Assembly: GCA_947044365.1 (NCBI GenBank)
Contig: OX345643.1
Coordinates: forward strand, 1,948,501 to 2,012,500
Direction: 5' to 3'
Length of the DNA: 64,000 nt
Source: Petrosia ficiformis
Taxonomy: Eukaryota; Porifera; Demospongiae; Haplosclerida; Petrosiidae
Position numbers and translations under genes: made by a program. A model generated the notes under the pieces. It ran no database searches. It saw only the letters and a list, made by a program, of their open reading frames with translations, and was not told where the DNA came from. Positions 28,301-42,800 of this stretch are shown in pieces. Numbering within the stretch: position 1 is the stretch's first letter; each line of letters opens with the position of its first letter.

Positions 28301-31300
28301 TTATGCATTTGCAATTGTGTGTATGTTGTGTGGTGTCTGTGTGTCATGTGTGCGTCGTGTGGTCTGTGTCTGTGTCGATGTGTTTCTATGTGTGTATGTG
28401 TTATCTATGTGTGCTTGCCATTGTGTGTGTCTCTGTCTGTGTGTAAATGTATGTGTGTGTGTTGTCTATGTGTACATACAATTGTGTGTGTCTGTGTGCA
28501 TGTACATGTATGTGTGTGTGTGTTGTCTATGTGTACATACAATTGTGTGTGTCTGTGTGCATGTACATGTACATGTATGTGTGTGTGTGTTGTCTATGTT
28601 TTGTCTGTGTGTTGTCTATGTGTACTTGCAGTTGTCTGTTGTTTGTGTGTCACAGTCAAACTGTTGATTAGATATACATTCGATTACTGAATACTTGTCT
28701 TTATAGGCAGAGAAGAAAATGGAAGGAATTAAAAATGGTTGCCTAGTAACCTGTAAAAGACTTCATGCTACACATCAAGGCTCTGGATCAACATTAGAAA
28801 AACATCAAGTAAGCATTTCAACTAGCGTTGTTTTAGTTAACTATAACTAAAACCCCTTTTAGTAAGATATTGTGACTTAATTGTAATGAAACTATAACTA
28901 ATTACACGTCTATACTGTAATAATTATAACTAACTAAATTGAAAATTGGCCAATAATGGGCAATTTTTGTTAGTTAACTAAAACTAAAACCCTTTTAGTA
29001 AGCCTAATAAAGGCTTGTCATATTATAACTATAACTAAACGTGATCATTATTGTCATACTAAACAACAATAATTTCATTATATATGTACATATATATGTA
29101 CATGTTTCCTAATCTCACAATTTGTATGACGACATTTGACTTGCCAAATAATTACGTACAGAAAGTGCATATGTACATGTACATGTACAGAAGTACACAA
29201 ATGCATATTGTATATATGTACATGTACACAATGAATTGTGTGTTCATGTACACAATGAATTATATGTACATGTACACAATGAATTATATGTACATGTACA
29301 CAATGAATTATATGTACATGTATGCAATGAATTACATGTATATGTACATGTACACAATGAATTATATGTACATGTACACAATGAATTATGTGTACATGTA
29401 CGCAATGAATTACATGTATATGTACATGTACACAATGAATTATATGTACATGTACACAATGAATTATATGTATATGTACATGTACATATGTAGCTTTTTT
29501 TTGGTAGTTTCATTCTCTTTATATCTTTCCTCTTGTAATAGCGTAAAGTTCCACAGTTCTCATTAGGTAATGGTATGATTGAAGCTGGACAGACTTTAGG
29601 ACCAACTGTATTTGGGTGAGTAATATATATATATATACATGTGCATGAACAAATAAGTCAAGTATACATGTACATGACTACATATATAATTATGTACATT
29701 GTATGGAATGATTGGTATTGTTTTAGTATGACAATAATGACCACTTTTAGTTATAGTTATAGTATGACTAGTTTATCACAATTTTAGTTTAGTTATAGTT
29801 TAATAGAGTAAGGTAGTATTAGGCTTACTAAAAAGGTTTTAGTTTTAGTTAACTAACTAAAAGTGCTCATTATTGGTCAATTTTCATTTTAGTTAGTTAT
29901 AGTTATAGTTATTACAATAGACTTGTAATTTAGTTATAAATTGATTAACTAAACGTCACAATGCCTTACTAAAAGGGTATAGTTATGGTTAACTAAAACA
30001 ACGCTAGTAATAATATATGTACAGTATACATGTATGTCAATAGAAATCATCATACAATACAGTAATTACTCAGTAGTTTCATTTTCAAACTACACTTACA
30101 GTAGTTATAATAGTAAGTACTACTTGTCAATTCAACACTACAGTAGTGACTCAGTAGTGAGACGGTAATTACTGACTGTAGAACTAAGGTACATGGACAT
30201 TGTAATTACTGTTAGCTGTATGATGACTTTATATTGACATGTACATGTACATGTACATGTACATTATATAAACACAATTAAGTATCAAATTGATAGTATT
30301 TTCTATTATATAGTAATACATTGAGATTGGTAGGACAAGGTGAACTTGATATATCACTTCAAGTAGCTGATTATGAACAGTGTATGGAGGAGACAGTAAT
30401 TCGCCCTCTTAATATTATTTTAGAGGTATCATTTGTTAAAATACACTTGTTATCCAGTAGGTGTGGCAATATTTCCAGATATATTTCTGTGTCACAAGTG
30501 GAAATAATCAGTTGCATTTTCCAGAAAAAGCTAGGGCAGTTTCAGTCATGTGTACCTAAGCCTCTGTTCATTACACTGACTTTATATGTACTACAGTATA
30601 TACATGTACAGCATATAGTTTAATGTCATAAGGTTAGTATGTGATTATATTGTACTGCAACAATGAATCAATGGATTGAAATTTGATGCTAACAAAAAAG
30701 AACAGAAAGGATAATAATATGAAAATGACGCAGGCAAAAAATCCTTGCTAATTCTAAACTATAATTATGGAAATGTTTCCGAGGTCTAAGTAAATATGAA
30801 TGACGTTTTTATGTTATTGAGGCTACTAGACTGAAGGGGTTTGTCCACTGTTTGCTTGTAGTAGAAAGAACACAGCAAGTAATGGATGTTACTTATAATA
30901 ATTTACTAATCAAAATGGTGGATATGACATGCACACACTATTTTATTATGGCCCGTAGGGCCATCCCTATGATTGCTTTCCACGGAGTTTAATGTATATA
31001 TATATATATATATTCTTGTGTCCACTTGCGCGAGTATGCGTTGTATACGTAGTTAAGGAAGGTGTGTCATTCCCGGGGGCTCGGTCAATTAATAGGTGTG
31101 GCGCGTAAAAGAACGCGCCTCGAGCTCTACAGACCAGCAGGAAGAAAGCTAAGTTGCTTGTGTAGAAACTGGAACTAATAGCTAGCTATTATGCCTGAAA
31201 TATATTTCTGAAGTTCTACAAGATCCGTAAGGAAAGTAGATAATGAAAATAACTATAATAAGCTGTTGTGTTTCAGGCATGATAAAGTTAGCCATGCGCC

Positions 31301-34300
31301 GTGATTACTGAATCCTGGACACCACAAAGCAATCATAGGGATACTTTTTTCTCTATATACACTTGTTTTTGTGTATTATCTGAAAAAGGACATTTGAGCT
31401 GAAGTGTCTTTTCAAATAAAGTGACCTACACTGTTTAACAGTATTATAGTACATATGCATGTACATTTACTCCATACAGTCTGTTATGACATACATATAC
31501 AGTGTACATGTACTACATGTGCATGTACTTCACACAGGTGTATTATGACATACATGTACGTATACAGTGTACATGTACATATACATGTACATGTACATCA
31601 TACATTAAAGTAATAGTAACAAGAAAATCTATAAAAAAAAGTAGTTTTATGAAATGTTGCCTTTCTTTACGTAAGGAAAGCAAACATGAAGTAGGTATCC
31701 CGCCCTCCTGATAAGCCTAACAAGAACACTGTACATTACAGAGCATTTTAGTTTGCTACTACTTATACATGTTATATATGAGTACATGTACATGTATATC
31801 ATAATTATTCATTTTAGGAAGAACTAAAGAAACTTGAAAAGTCAAAAAAGAAATTATCATCCGCCAGAGTAGATATGGACAGTATCAGAAACAGGTACAT
31901 GTAAATGTAAATGTACTTGTCATACCAGAATACATATATTGTACATGTACATGTACATCCACATGCCTTGTGAAATGAAATGCTTACATACATGTACATG
32001 TACATTTGTATATGTATACATGTATTTGAATATCCATCCCCTCTCATTGTCTTCCTTTCTGTCTATCTCCTCTCATTTGTTTTCTCTATATACACACAGA
32101 TATCAATCACTTCAAGATAAATTTTCTCCAAAGGCAGAAGCAATAAAATCTGAATTAGATCAAGCAATCAATCGCTTTGAACAATGTCAGGTAAGTTATG
32201 TTACATGTAGGTCTTCTTCCTCCTTCTCCTTATCCTCTTACTGTTCATCCTCTTCTATACCTCTTCTATTCCTCTTCTCTTCCTCTTCTCTTCCTTTTCT
32301 CTTACTCTTACTGTTTATTTTTTCACTGTTCTTCTCTTCCTCCTCATTCTTTCACTGTTCTTCTCTTCTTCCTCCTCATCCTCTTACTGTTCTTGTCTTC
32401 TTCCTCCTCATCCTCTTACTGTTCTTGTCTTCTTCCTCCTCATCCTTTTACTGTTCTTCTCTTCCTCCTCATCCTTTCACTGTTCTTCTCTTCCTCCTCG
32501 TCCTTTCACTGTTCTTCTCTTCTTCCTCCTCATCCTCTTACTGTTCTTGTCTTCTTCCTCCTCATCCTCTTACTGTTCTTGTCTTCTTCCTCCTCATCCT
32601 TTTACTGTTCTTCTCTTCCTCCTCATCCTTTCACTGTTCTTCTCTTCCTCCTCGTCCTTTCACTGTTCTTCTCTTCTTCCTCCTCATCCTCTTACTGCTC
32701 TTCTCTTCCTCCTCATCCTTTCACTTTTCTTCTCTTCTCCAATCCTGTAGGATGCTTATGCAACAAATTTGTTCACATTCTTAAGTAGAGAGAGAGATAT
32801 GGCAGCATTGGTGCACAAGGTTGGTTAACTATCCACTTTTGTCAGCCATTATACCTGATATTTTCTCTCTTCAGATGGTAGTGTTACAGATCTCAAGACA
32901 CAATCAAGCATTAGGAATTTTACAAGGCATTCTACCTCATATTGATAAGGAATTAGGTAAGCAAGTCATGTAAGACTTATAGTTATAGTAACTAAAACAA
33001 CACTGTTACAATATAGTGTTGTTTTATTATGACAATAGTGATCACCTTTAGTTATACATGTACATGTACATGTACAAGTACATGCACATATACATGTACA
33101 TGTACATGTACAAGTACATGCACATGTACATGTACATGTACATATAGTAAGCAGTTATAGTTTGACTTGTTTATCAAAATTTTAATGAAATAAAATAATT
33201 TAGCTTACTAAAAGGATTTTAGATTTAGTTAACTATCTAAAAAATGCCTTTTATTGGCCATTTCATTTAATTACCAATGTACATGGTGTAGTTATACATG
33301 TAGTTATTTCAGTAGACTTGTAATTTAGTTATACATGTACATGTAGTTTAGTTACATGTAAAAGTGATATACATGTTCACTAGTCTACTTGTGAGTAATG
33401 TGAAAACTTACACATGTACATGTACATGTGCATGTACTTGTGTACATGTATATGTACTATAATAATGAATAGTTCAATAAATAAGGTTAATATAGTACAT
33501 GTAAAAGTGGTATACATGTACACTAGTCTACTACATGTACATGTACACGTGCATGTACATGTACATGTACTATAATAATGAATAGTTCAATGGATAAGTA
33601 GTACATGTACTATAATAATGAATAGTTCAATGGATAAGTAGTACATGTACTATAATAATGATGGATAAGTAGTACATGTACTATAATAATGAATAAGGTT
33701 AATACAATACATGTATGTCTTGTTTACAATACATGTATTTCAAATAAGATATTTTGTGGAATGAATCTATTATAATGACATGATGAAGATGATGATATTG
33801 AATTAATGTCCATCCTTACATCTTGCATGTACATTGTACATGCATCCATTATCTGATAAGCTCATATTGTGCACCGATTACCTGTACCAAGATAGTTTCT
33901 TATTTATACAGCATCTACATACTGTATAGTGTGTATATTTCGAGAAGACAACTTTTAGTTTTACTTGTAGTTATAGTTTCTCACAATTTTAGTTTTAGTT
34001 ATAATTAGCAATTTTAGAGTTACTAAAAATTTTAGTTATAATTAACTAATTAAAAGTCCTCATTATTGGCCATTTTTCATTTTGGTTATTGCAATAGACT
34101 TGCTGTAATTTAGTTAACCATCTTTTGCACTTTTGAACTCGTGGTGACATGGATGATTTTGTTTGGCCACACACAATCGAAATTGTGATCAATTTTTGTG
34201 GTTCGCGTATTGGAAAATAGCAAAACGTTTTCTCCCTTGAAATATACCCACTATACAGTATTATTATATAATAATAGAGTATAATACACATCCTCAGATG

Positions 34301-34513
34301 AGACTAATGACAGACCTGTTTATGGTCAGCCATTATCCGAGCATCTCCAGATTACTGGTCGTACTATATCATATGTTATTGAAGAATGTTGTTTAGCTCT
34401 GAGAGAAAAATGGATGGACACTGAAGGATTGTTCAGATTAGCTGCTAGTGCTGCAAAACTTAAGTTACTAAAGGTATTGACTGTGTGTCTGTACATGTAT
34501 CTGTGTGTGTGTG

Positions 34514-34574
<61 letters not shown>

Positions 34575-37500
34575 GTGTTGTGTGTGTCTGTGTCTGTCTG
34601 TGTCTGTATGTATGTGTGTGCACGTGTGTGCGTGTATGCGTATATGCATATGTGACACAAACACAATAAATACTGTACATGTAAATATGACAATAGGCTT
34701 GGTCAAATGTTTACCACTAATCACTCAGTATCCTGTCATATTCATTTCGAAGGTTTTTTGAATGTAGTAGTAACACAATAAATAATTATTTTTGAAAGAA
34801 AGGCCTTCTTTAGCTCCGAAACATTCTTTTCATGAATAATTATTTATTGTGTTACTACCAAGTTCAAGAAAATGCAGTATGGAACCTTTATGGAACACTC
34901 AGTATTCAGGTATTTCGTACAAGAACACAACTAAATTAAAGAATCAAATTCCTGGATACTAACTACAAATCACTGACTAAAAGCATTTAACCGTAATCAT
35001 TTCACCAAATTTATTATCATCTTAATGACCCCTTTTCTTTTCCGTGGTTACATGTATATGATACATCTTCTTTTCTTTAGTATTCATTTGATGCTGGCTG
35101 TGTAGAATTAAATGGACATGATCCACACACTATAGCTGGTAAGCACACAAGCATCTCCGATCCATATTGTACAGTCTATCCACATTTACTTGGCCATCTT
35201 GTACTACCAATGTAGCGTGTATAATTTCAATTTTCAAACCATGCATAGTACAAGAATGAGACTTACATGTACATCAGTAGAATGGGATTGAGTCTCAGAT
35301 CAACATAAACTTTGTTGCATTTAACAAGTTATTTCGAGGGCTGAGTAAACATGGACAGTTATTTGTTTGTAATCCGTTAGTTTCATCCATTCATTCATAT
35401 AGCATGAGTATACTCTATCCATCCATCCCAATCATCATTCCATCTACAATTAATAATCCATTCTTCATCTTTTCATCATTATAATCCACACATTCCAAAT
35501 GAATAGTAAATGAATAGTACATTCACTTTGTTGTATGTTTCGGTATTCGGTATTATAAATATACATGTACATGTACATGTATGTACAGTGTACATTGTAT
35601 ATAATTATACATGTATATATATATATACATGTATATATATATATATATATTATATGTAGTATTGTCTGCAGTTACATTTTCTGTTAATAATCGGGAATGC
35701 TTGTTTTCCAATCTCACTTCACACTTGTGGCAAAGGTTCTGCACATGCGTAATTACTCATACCCCTGGGGAATACATATTTTATTCATAGAAATATGAAT
35801 TCATTTCACAATTACCATATATGGTACAAAAAAGGGGTGTAACTTCATTTTGAGCTAGTTGGGTGTTGTTTTGTTTGTCACTAATACTCCAACCTCTTCA
35901 AGATGGCTCATAGTTCAGAAACTGTTTCTATCTATGAGGCTAAAAATATGTTAGAGGAACGTTTGACATGCCAAAATTGCACAAGCATTTACCAGGAGCC
36001 AAGAGTATTATCCTGTATGCATAGTTTTTGCTTGAACTGTGTGGAGAGTCTAGAAGTACAAACAGAAGAGGAGAAGCAGTTTATACAATGTCCATTTTGC
36101 ACCAATCCGACTGACTATCCCGAGAATGGAGCTGGAGCCATTTCTCCAGCTTTTCATCTTGTTGCTTTGCTGGAGTTGTACGAAATGGTAAAAAAAGTGC
36201 TTGAAGGAGATGAGTCATCTTGTGAGAACTGCAAATCACATTGTGCCATGGGATACTGTAAGCATTGCTCTCAACTCCTCTGCCTTGAATGCATCTCCAT
36301 TCATCGCAAATGGTCAAAGTTTCAGACTCATGATATTATGGGTGTGGAAGCTATCGCAAACACAGCTTTCCATCGACTTCCTATTAAGCAACCAGACGAT
36401 ATGACCTGTTCTGAACACAACGAACCACTTTCACTTATCTGCGAAACATGTAACGAACTGATTTGTCACGGCTGCACAGTTCGCCTTCACAAAGAACACC
36501 AGTTTGAGCTCGTATCTGAGGCTTTTCCTAAACACCAACAAGAGATGTTAACAGCTTTAGAGCCACTGAAGGAGCAGATTGCTAGGATAACTGAAGCCTT
36601 GACAGACATCAGTGTCCGTGAAAACGTAATCATACAACAAGGTGAGTGACATCATGTTATGTATAATTCTATAAGTCGTATCATTTAACTCACATTCATA
36701 GTGTGTTTTAGTTTGACAGAAATGACTACTTTTAGTTACAGTTATAGTATGCCTGGTACTAAAAGTATATTGGGCTTACTAAAAGGGTTTAGTTTTCACT
36801 AATTAAAAGTGTCCATTATTGGCCGATTTTCATTTTAGTTAGTTATAGTGATTACTGTGGACTTGTAATTCAGTTATAGTTTAGTTAACTAAAAGTCACA
36901 ATGCAAAGTGGTTTTAGTTAGTTATAGTTAACTAAAACGATACTAATTACATGTATAGGTTAGGTTACATAATTATTCAATATTTGAAGGATAATTCCTT
37001 ATTACAAAACATTATACATGTACAGGTGTATATACTGTGCCAATTGTTCTAATTCTTAATGAAGATAGTTATAATCCTCCATTTTATCAAATTTAATATT
37101 GATAATTTATTACTCAATAGGTGAAGGTATTATGAGTGAGGTCCAACAGCTGTCTCAAAGCATTGTAGAAAGTGTCAAGCAATCGGAAGACGATCTTTAC
37201 AACATTGTGCAGACTTTAGCTCAAGAGAAGATGGTGACCCTTGCTCAGCAAAAGATGGAGATGGAGGCAAACCTGACAAACCTCAACCGTTGTGAAAACT
37301 ACGTCGAAGAAGAATTACGAGTTGGTTCTGAGCAGCAGGTCTTGCTTAATAAAAAACAGATGCTGACCCGAGTCTTCAAGATCACAAGTGAAATGGAAAT
37401 GGAGGATATGTCTCCTAAAGAAATCCCAAATCTTTCACTGGCACCTGCAGAAGGACTTCTGGACAAGTGTACAAATATTGCAAAAGTTGCTGGTGCAAAA

Positions 37501-39779
37501 ATAGAAGGAGTTCAAGTTCTTGGGCAAGGTTCCAAAGTTGCCATTATTGAGAAAAGGAGAAGCTTCGATATACAAATCAAGACAAATCCACCAGGTTTTC
37601 CGATTACTCCAACTTCAATAACATGCAATCTTGTGCCCCCCAAAGGTGAAAATCCTTTATCTTGTAGGGTAGAATCAATGGAAGGTGCAAAGTATCGTGT
37701 TCATTATACTCCCGCTAATCTAGGTCCACATCAACTTAAGGTTGATTTGAACGAAGGCACGATTCTCGATATTCCGTTCACTATACATGTTCTATCCATT
37801 CCAGAAATGAAATCTCGTTTTTCTTTCAAGAAAGAAGGGCTGAAAAGGCCTTGGGGAATATGTTCTACAAGAAATGATGAAATTGCTATTAGTGAATTTG
37901 ATGGTCATCGAATCAAAATACTAAACAAAAAAGGAAATGTTGTGCGTACATTTGGCGAATGTGGTAAAGAAAAAGGTCAGTTTCGCAATCCTGTAGGGAT
38001 TGCTGTTACCAATGACAACCACTTCCTTGTGGTAGAAACCGGTAACCATCGCATTCAAAAGCTGACTGAAGATGGCAGATTTGTTAGCTCTGTAGGTGGT
38101 CATGGCAACAGAGCCCTCAAGTTTAATTATCCTTATGATGTTGCTGTAAACAGGTGGGGTCTGATTTACATCACTGATTGTTACAATCATCGGATACAAG
38201 TACTCAACGCAGACCTTACATTTGCAGGAGTTTTTGGGTCACAAGGCACAGCACCTGGTCAATTCAGGAATCCTATTGGCATAGCAATTGACTCTACAGA
38301 TAAAATCTATGTAGCTGATAGTGGCAATGAGCGTGTTCAGGTATTCAATTTGAGCGGTGTTTATGAGCGAGAACTGGGAAAGGAGATATTGACGATACCA
38401 AACGGAGTGGCTATAGATTCCAACAACATTGTCTACATTACCGATATTGGCACAGGACAAGTGGTTATGTTCGATGATGAAGGAGAGTACCTGTGTAACT
38501 ATGGAAACAAAAATGACAAAGAAAAGGAGTTCAGCGAGCCAACAGGAATATGTGTAGATGGAAGTGGCACTGTCTTTGCTTGTGATTGGGGCGTGAATGA
38601 GGTGTTTATCTTTAAATAGAGTAACAGACAAACTAACATTTTTATTAGCTGTACTTGTTTTCTGTTTAAAGTGTTTTTATCTACATTTATAGGAATTGCA
38701 GTTTAATCTTTGTTTTACAAATTTAGATACTTTATAAGACGTATATATATATATATATATCCCCATTGTTGCAATACTATAGTAATAATTATTAACACAC
38801 AATCGTTTTGTCTGTGCATCTCAAGATGTCTGACAAATTACAGCATTATCACTTTGAATGAGCTACCAGCAGGCTTCAAATTGTACAAGGATTGAATGCT
38901 TTTCCTAAAACCTGTCTTAAGTTATATAACTCATAGTTACACCATTTCCTGATCTTGAAAACATGACTGGAAGCAAATGAATACGTGGAAACACAAATGA
39001 GTTGGTTAAAGGCTATCACTGACCAAACGAAGCTTAAATTCAAGTGAGCTTTCTACCATGAGTCTCTTTCTAGCTCTACCTCATGCACGTGATTGAAGCC
39101 CCAAAACTATTTTTCTACTCTTGAAATAGAAATGGACAATGCCAACAAATTTTGATTGAATTATAATGTATGAATATCCATTAATACCAGCAATATCAAT
39201 TTAACTATAACAGATATCTCAAACTAATTAATCATCATTAACGGATAAGTGGGTGTGGTTATTGTATTCAAAACCTCATGTGGTTATTGTATTCAAAACC
39301 TCATAATCAGTATCAATAAATAGGAATATCGATACAAATGTAGTATTGATACAGTATCGAATGTATCACACACTATTACTTGAAGGTGGTTTTATTACTA
39401 GAGGAGACACATATAGTATTGTCTCTAATTAATTTCTGTTAATAATAGTCACACTGTTCATTTCAATAAGGATTTCACATGTGTGGTTTCTGCACGTGCA
39501 AACATTAAATGAATATTTGAATACCAAAAACAAATACGAAATAATGAATATTCATATAATTGTCTTATTACTACCATATGTCATATATTAAGTCAAGTCA
39601 CAAATACATGTGTCTTTGCATACATGTGCTTCAAATATCTTCTACCCTACATGTAGACTGTACTCTTCTACATGTACATGTAATGTTCTATCCTATACAG
39701 GTGCTTTAAAACAATACTTAAGAGAATTACCTGCTCCGTTATTGACTTTTGAATTGTGTTCTGCTTGGACAGCAGCTGC

Positions 39780-39845
<66 letters not shown>

Positions 39846-42800
39846 TATATTCGTGTGTCTGTATATTCGTGTGTCTGTATATTCGTGTGTCTGTATGTGT
39901 ATGTGGAGACTACTGAGAGAGACTGACACAGAAACAAAGACTAAGAGAGAGAGACAGAGAGCAAAGAAAGAGTGCATGTATGTTATTTGTTAGTGTATAC
40001 ATGTACATTTTGTTTTATTATGACTTAGTATTGGTGAAGAAGGAGAGAGATTACAACGTTTGTGGACTGTTAAGGAAAAATTACCAAAAGAAAACTTGGA
40101 AAATCTTAAGTAAGTACATGTAGGTTCACATACATGTATGTGTAGGTAAATGTACAATGTACATGTACATGTACATGTAGCTACATGTACATGTATTTCA
40201 TTAGAATTATTGAAGTACATGTTCATACTTTCTTAATTGAACTAAAGCACTATTTTTCATTTTTTGCTTCTCTCCTTCCTTCTCTCTCTGTCTGTCTCTC
40301 TCCTTTACAGATATCTAATGTTCTTTTTAAGTGACCTCTCAGAAAACCATGAACAAACAAAAATGAATGCTTATAACATAGCCATCGTTATTGGACCTAA
40401 TCTTCTTTGGTCTAAAGTTGAAGGAAGTGTGTAAGTCTTATCCATACCATATGTAATCATATTTACAGCTATGAGTTTTTTGATAAGCTCATTAGACACA
40501 CCATTAGTCCAATGAGCTGCTTCTTGTGTGCTACACATGTAGGGTCAGAAGGCACATTTAATTATATTATTTACTATTTAGTCGTCATACGTGTACATGT
40601 ATATAAGAATTATCTATTCAAAACTACATGTACATGTACATGTAATGGTATCAGATAGTACTGTAAAGTATATACACTGTAATGTAAAGTGCTGCATTGA
40701 GTAGGTACCTGCAATGTACTGTACTATATACTGTATTGAGCAGGTACTGTACTGTACTGTATTGAGCATGTACTGCAGTGTACTGTATTGAGCAGGATCT
40801 GTACTGTACTGTATTGTATAGTAATTGTTTTACTATATATATATTTATGCATGAATGTATTCTTAATCACATGACTCACATTATTCATAACAGAAGTGGA
40901 CTTGTTGGTGAGACTGCACTATACAGCAGAATAGCAGAGTGTCTTATCAAACACTCTACCTACTTCTTTGGTGAAGCTCCATCTATTGACATAACTCCCC
41001 ATCCAGTGAAACAATCCTATAGCCATACGCCATCAGTTCCTCCCCTAAAACCCTTGGAACCGCAACTTAGTGAAGAAAGTACAGATAATAATAGTGAGGT
41101 TGTAGATTTTGCCTGTGTTGATCGTCGTCGTAGCAACACTAGTGAAGAAGGTGGAGAAAATACAGATGGTAAATATTAGTAATTTATTTTCTTAAGTGCT
41201 ATCATTACTGTACATACTAATGTGACTGTTGATGTATTTAACAGGTCTTTAAGAAAGTAATTGTTCAAATGCTTACCTTTTAAGTACTCACTACTTGGCT
41301 GTTTCATTTACATGCAATTCTCAAAATAACATCAAGCAATCGGACATTTTCCAAACATTTTGGCTCTTTGTTCGTACAAAATTCCATTTGGCTGGAGAAA
41401 TTGTCTGATTAGTTATAAGAATAAAGTAGGTACAGTAACCTCACAGCAAAGTTAGTCATGACCTAGTGGGCTACTTCTATATCTCATAAGCCATAAATGG
41501 GTACAGTGCTGGTTTTTCAAAACAACTTGCTAGTCAAATACTATTTTATCCAGATGTTTCTGCTGGACACTATTTCGAGCACTGTACATGAGGAGGCCAA
41601 GTAACGTTGGTCTCCAGGAGGACTAGCTATCAGTCATAGATACCTACGCAAGCTAAATGCTAAATTATTATTTTCCTAAAGTGTCATGTACATGTAGATA
41701 ATGTACATGTACATGTACATACATGTACATGTAGATATTGTACATTTAGGTACATGTACAATACCTAAATGTACATAAATGTACATTTAGGTATTGTACA
41801 TGTACATACATGTACATTTAGGTATTGTTACATGTACATACATGTACATGTACATTTAGGTACATGTACAATACCTAAATGTACATAAATGTACATTTAG
41901 GTATTGTACATGTACATACATGTACATTTAGGTATTGTACATGTACATACATGTACATTTAGGTACATACATACATATTAAGTATATACATATATACATA
42001 GTTAAGGAAGGGGATGGTAGAAGGTAATACTAATACATTGTGCCTGCCCATATCTATGAAAAGGGAATAGTGAAGGATCCATGCAAATTATGCCTCTATC
42101 ATATACGAAGGGAATAGTGGTTATATACTCTAGGATCATAGACCAATGGGTGTGGTCACTATGGTACATAAACAATGTGTACACAATCTAACATGGCAAG
42201 AAGAGTTGTTTATGGTTTGTACTATGTACATGTAGCTTGAGACATGTTCCTTAACATGTGATCCCATTGATTGACTCCGCCCACTGAATAACATAACATT
42301 ATAAGTTAGTTATAGTGTTTGAAGTGGAATAAGAGATATTGATTTGTATTCATGCATTACAGTTAATGTATAGTTTTTACAATATTTACATTATAATATA
42401 CATGTGAAATCAGTAGATATTGATGTCACCTTTATGATTCTTATGTACATTTAGATTCTCCAACTACTTCACATCAATCACTTCAAGACTCAACACATGA
42501 AAAGTGAGTATTACCATAGAGTTAATAGGGTCTGGTAATATTATCTACCCATTCAGTAAACACTCACCATAGAGTTAATAGGGTCTGGTAATATTATCTA
42601 CCCATTCAGTAAACACTCACCATAGAGTTAATAGGGTCTGGTAATATTATCTACCCATTCAGTAAACACTCACCATAGAGTTAATAGGGTCTGGTAATAT
42701 TATCTACCCATTCAGTAAACACTCACCATAGAGTTAATAGAGTCTGGTAATATTATCTACCCATTCAGTAAACACTCACCATAGAGTTAATAGGGTCTGG

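Noticed and set aside
29084..29566. 160-codon Met/Tyr/Asn frame
   Set aside because: The 24-bp repeat is a multiple of three, so any frame stays open.
31939..32788. Ser/Leu/Phe frames of up to 281 codons
   Set aside because: They cover RhoGAP exons 7 and 8 in part, but most is the CT minisatellite intron; the frames do not match the exon frame throughout.
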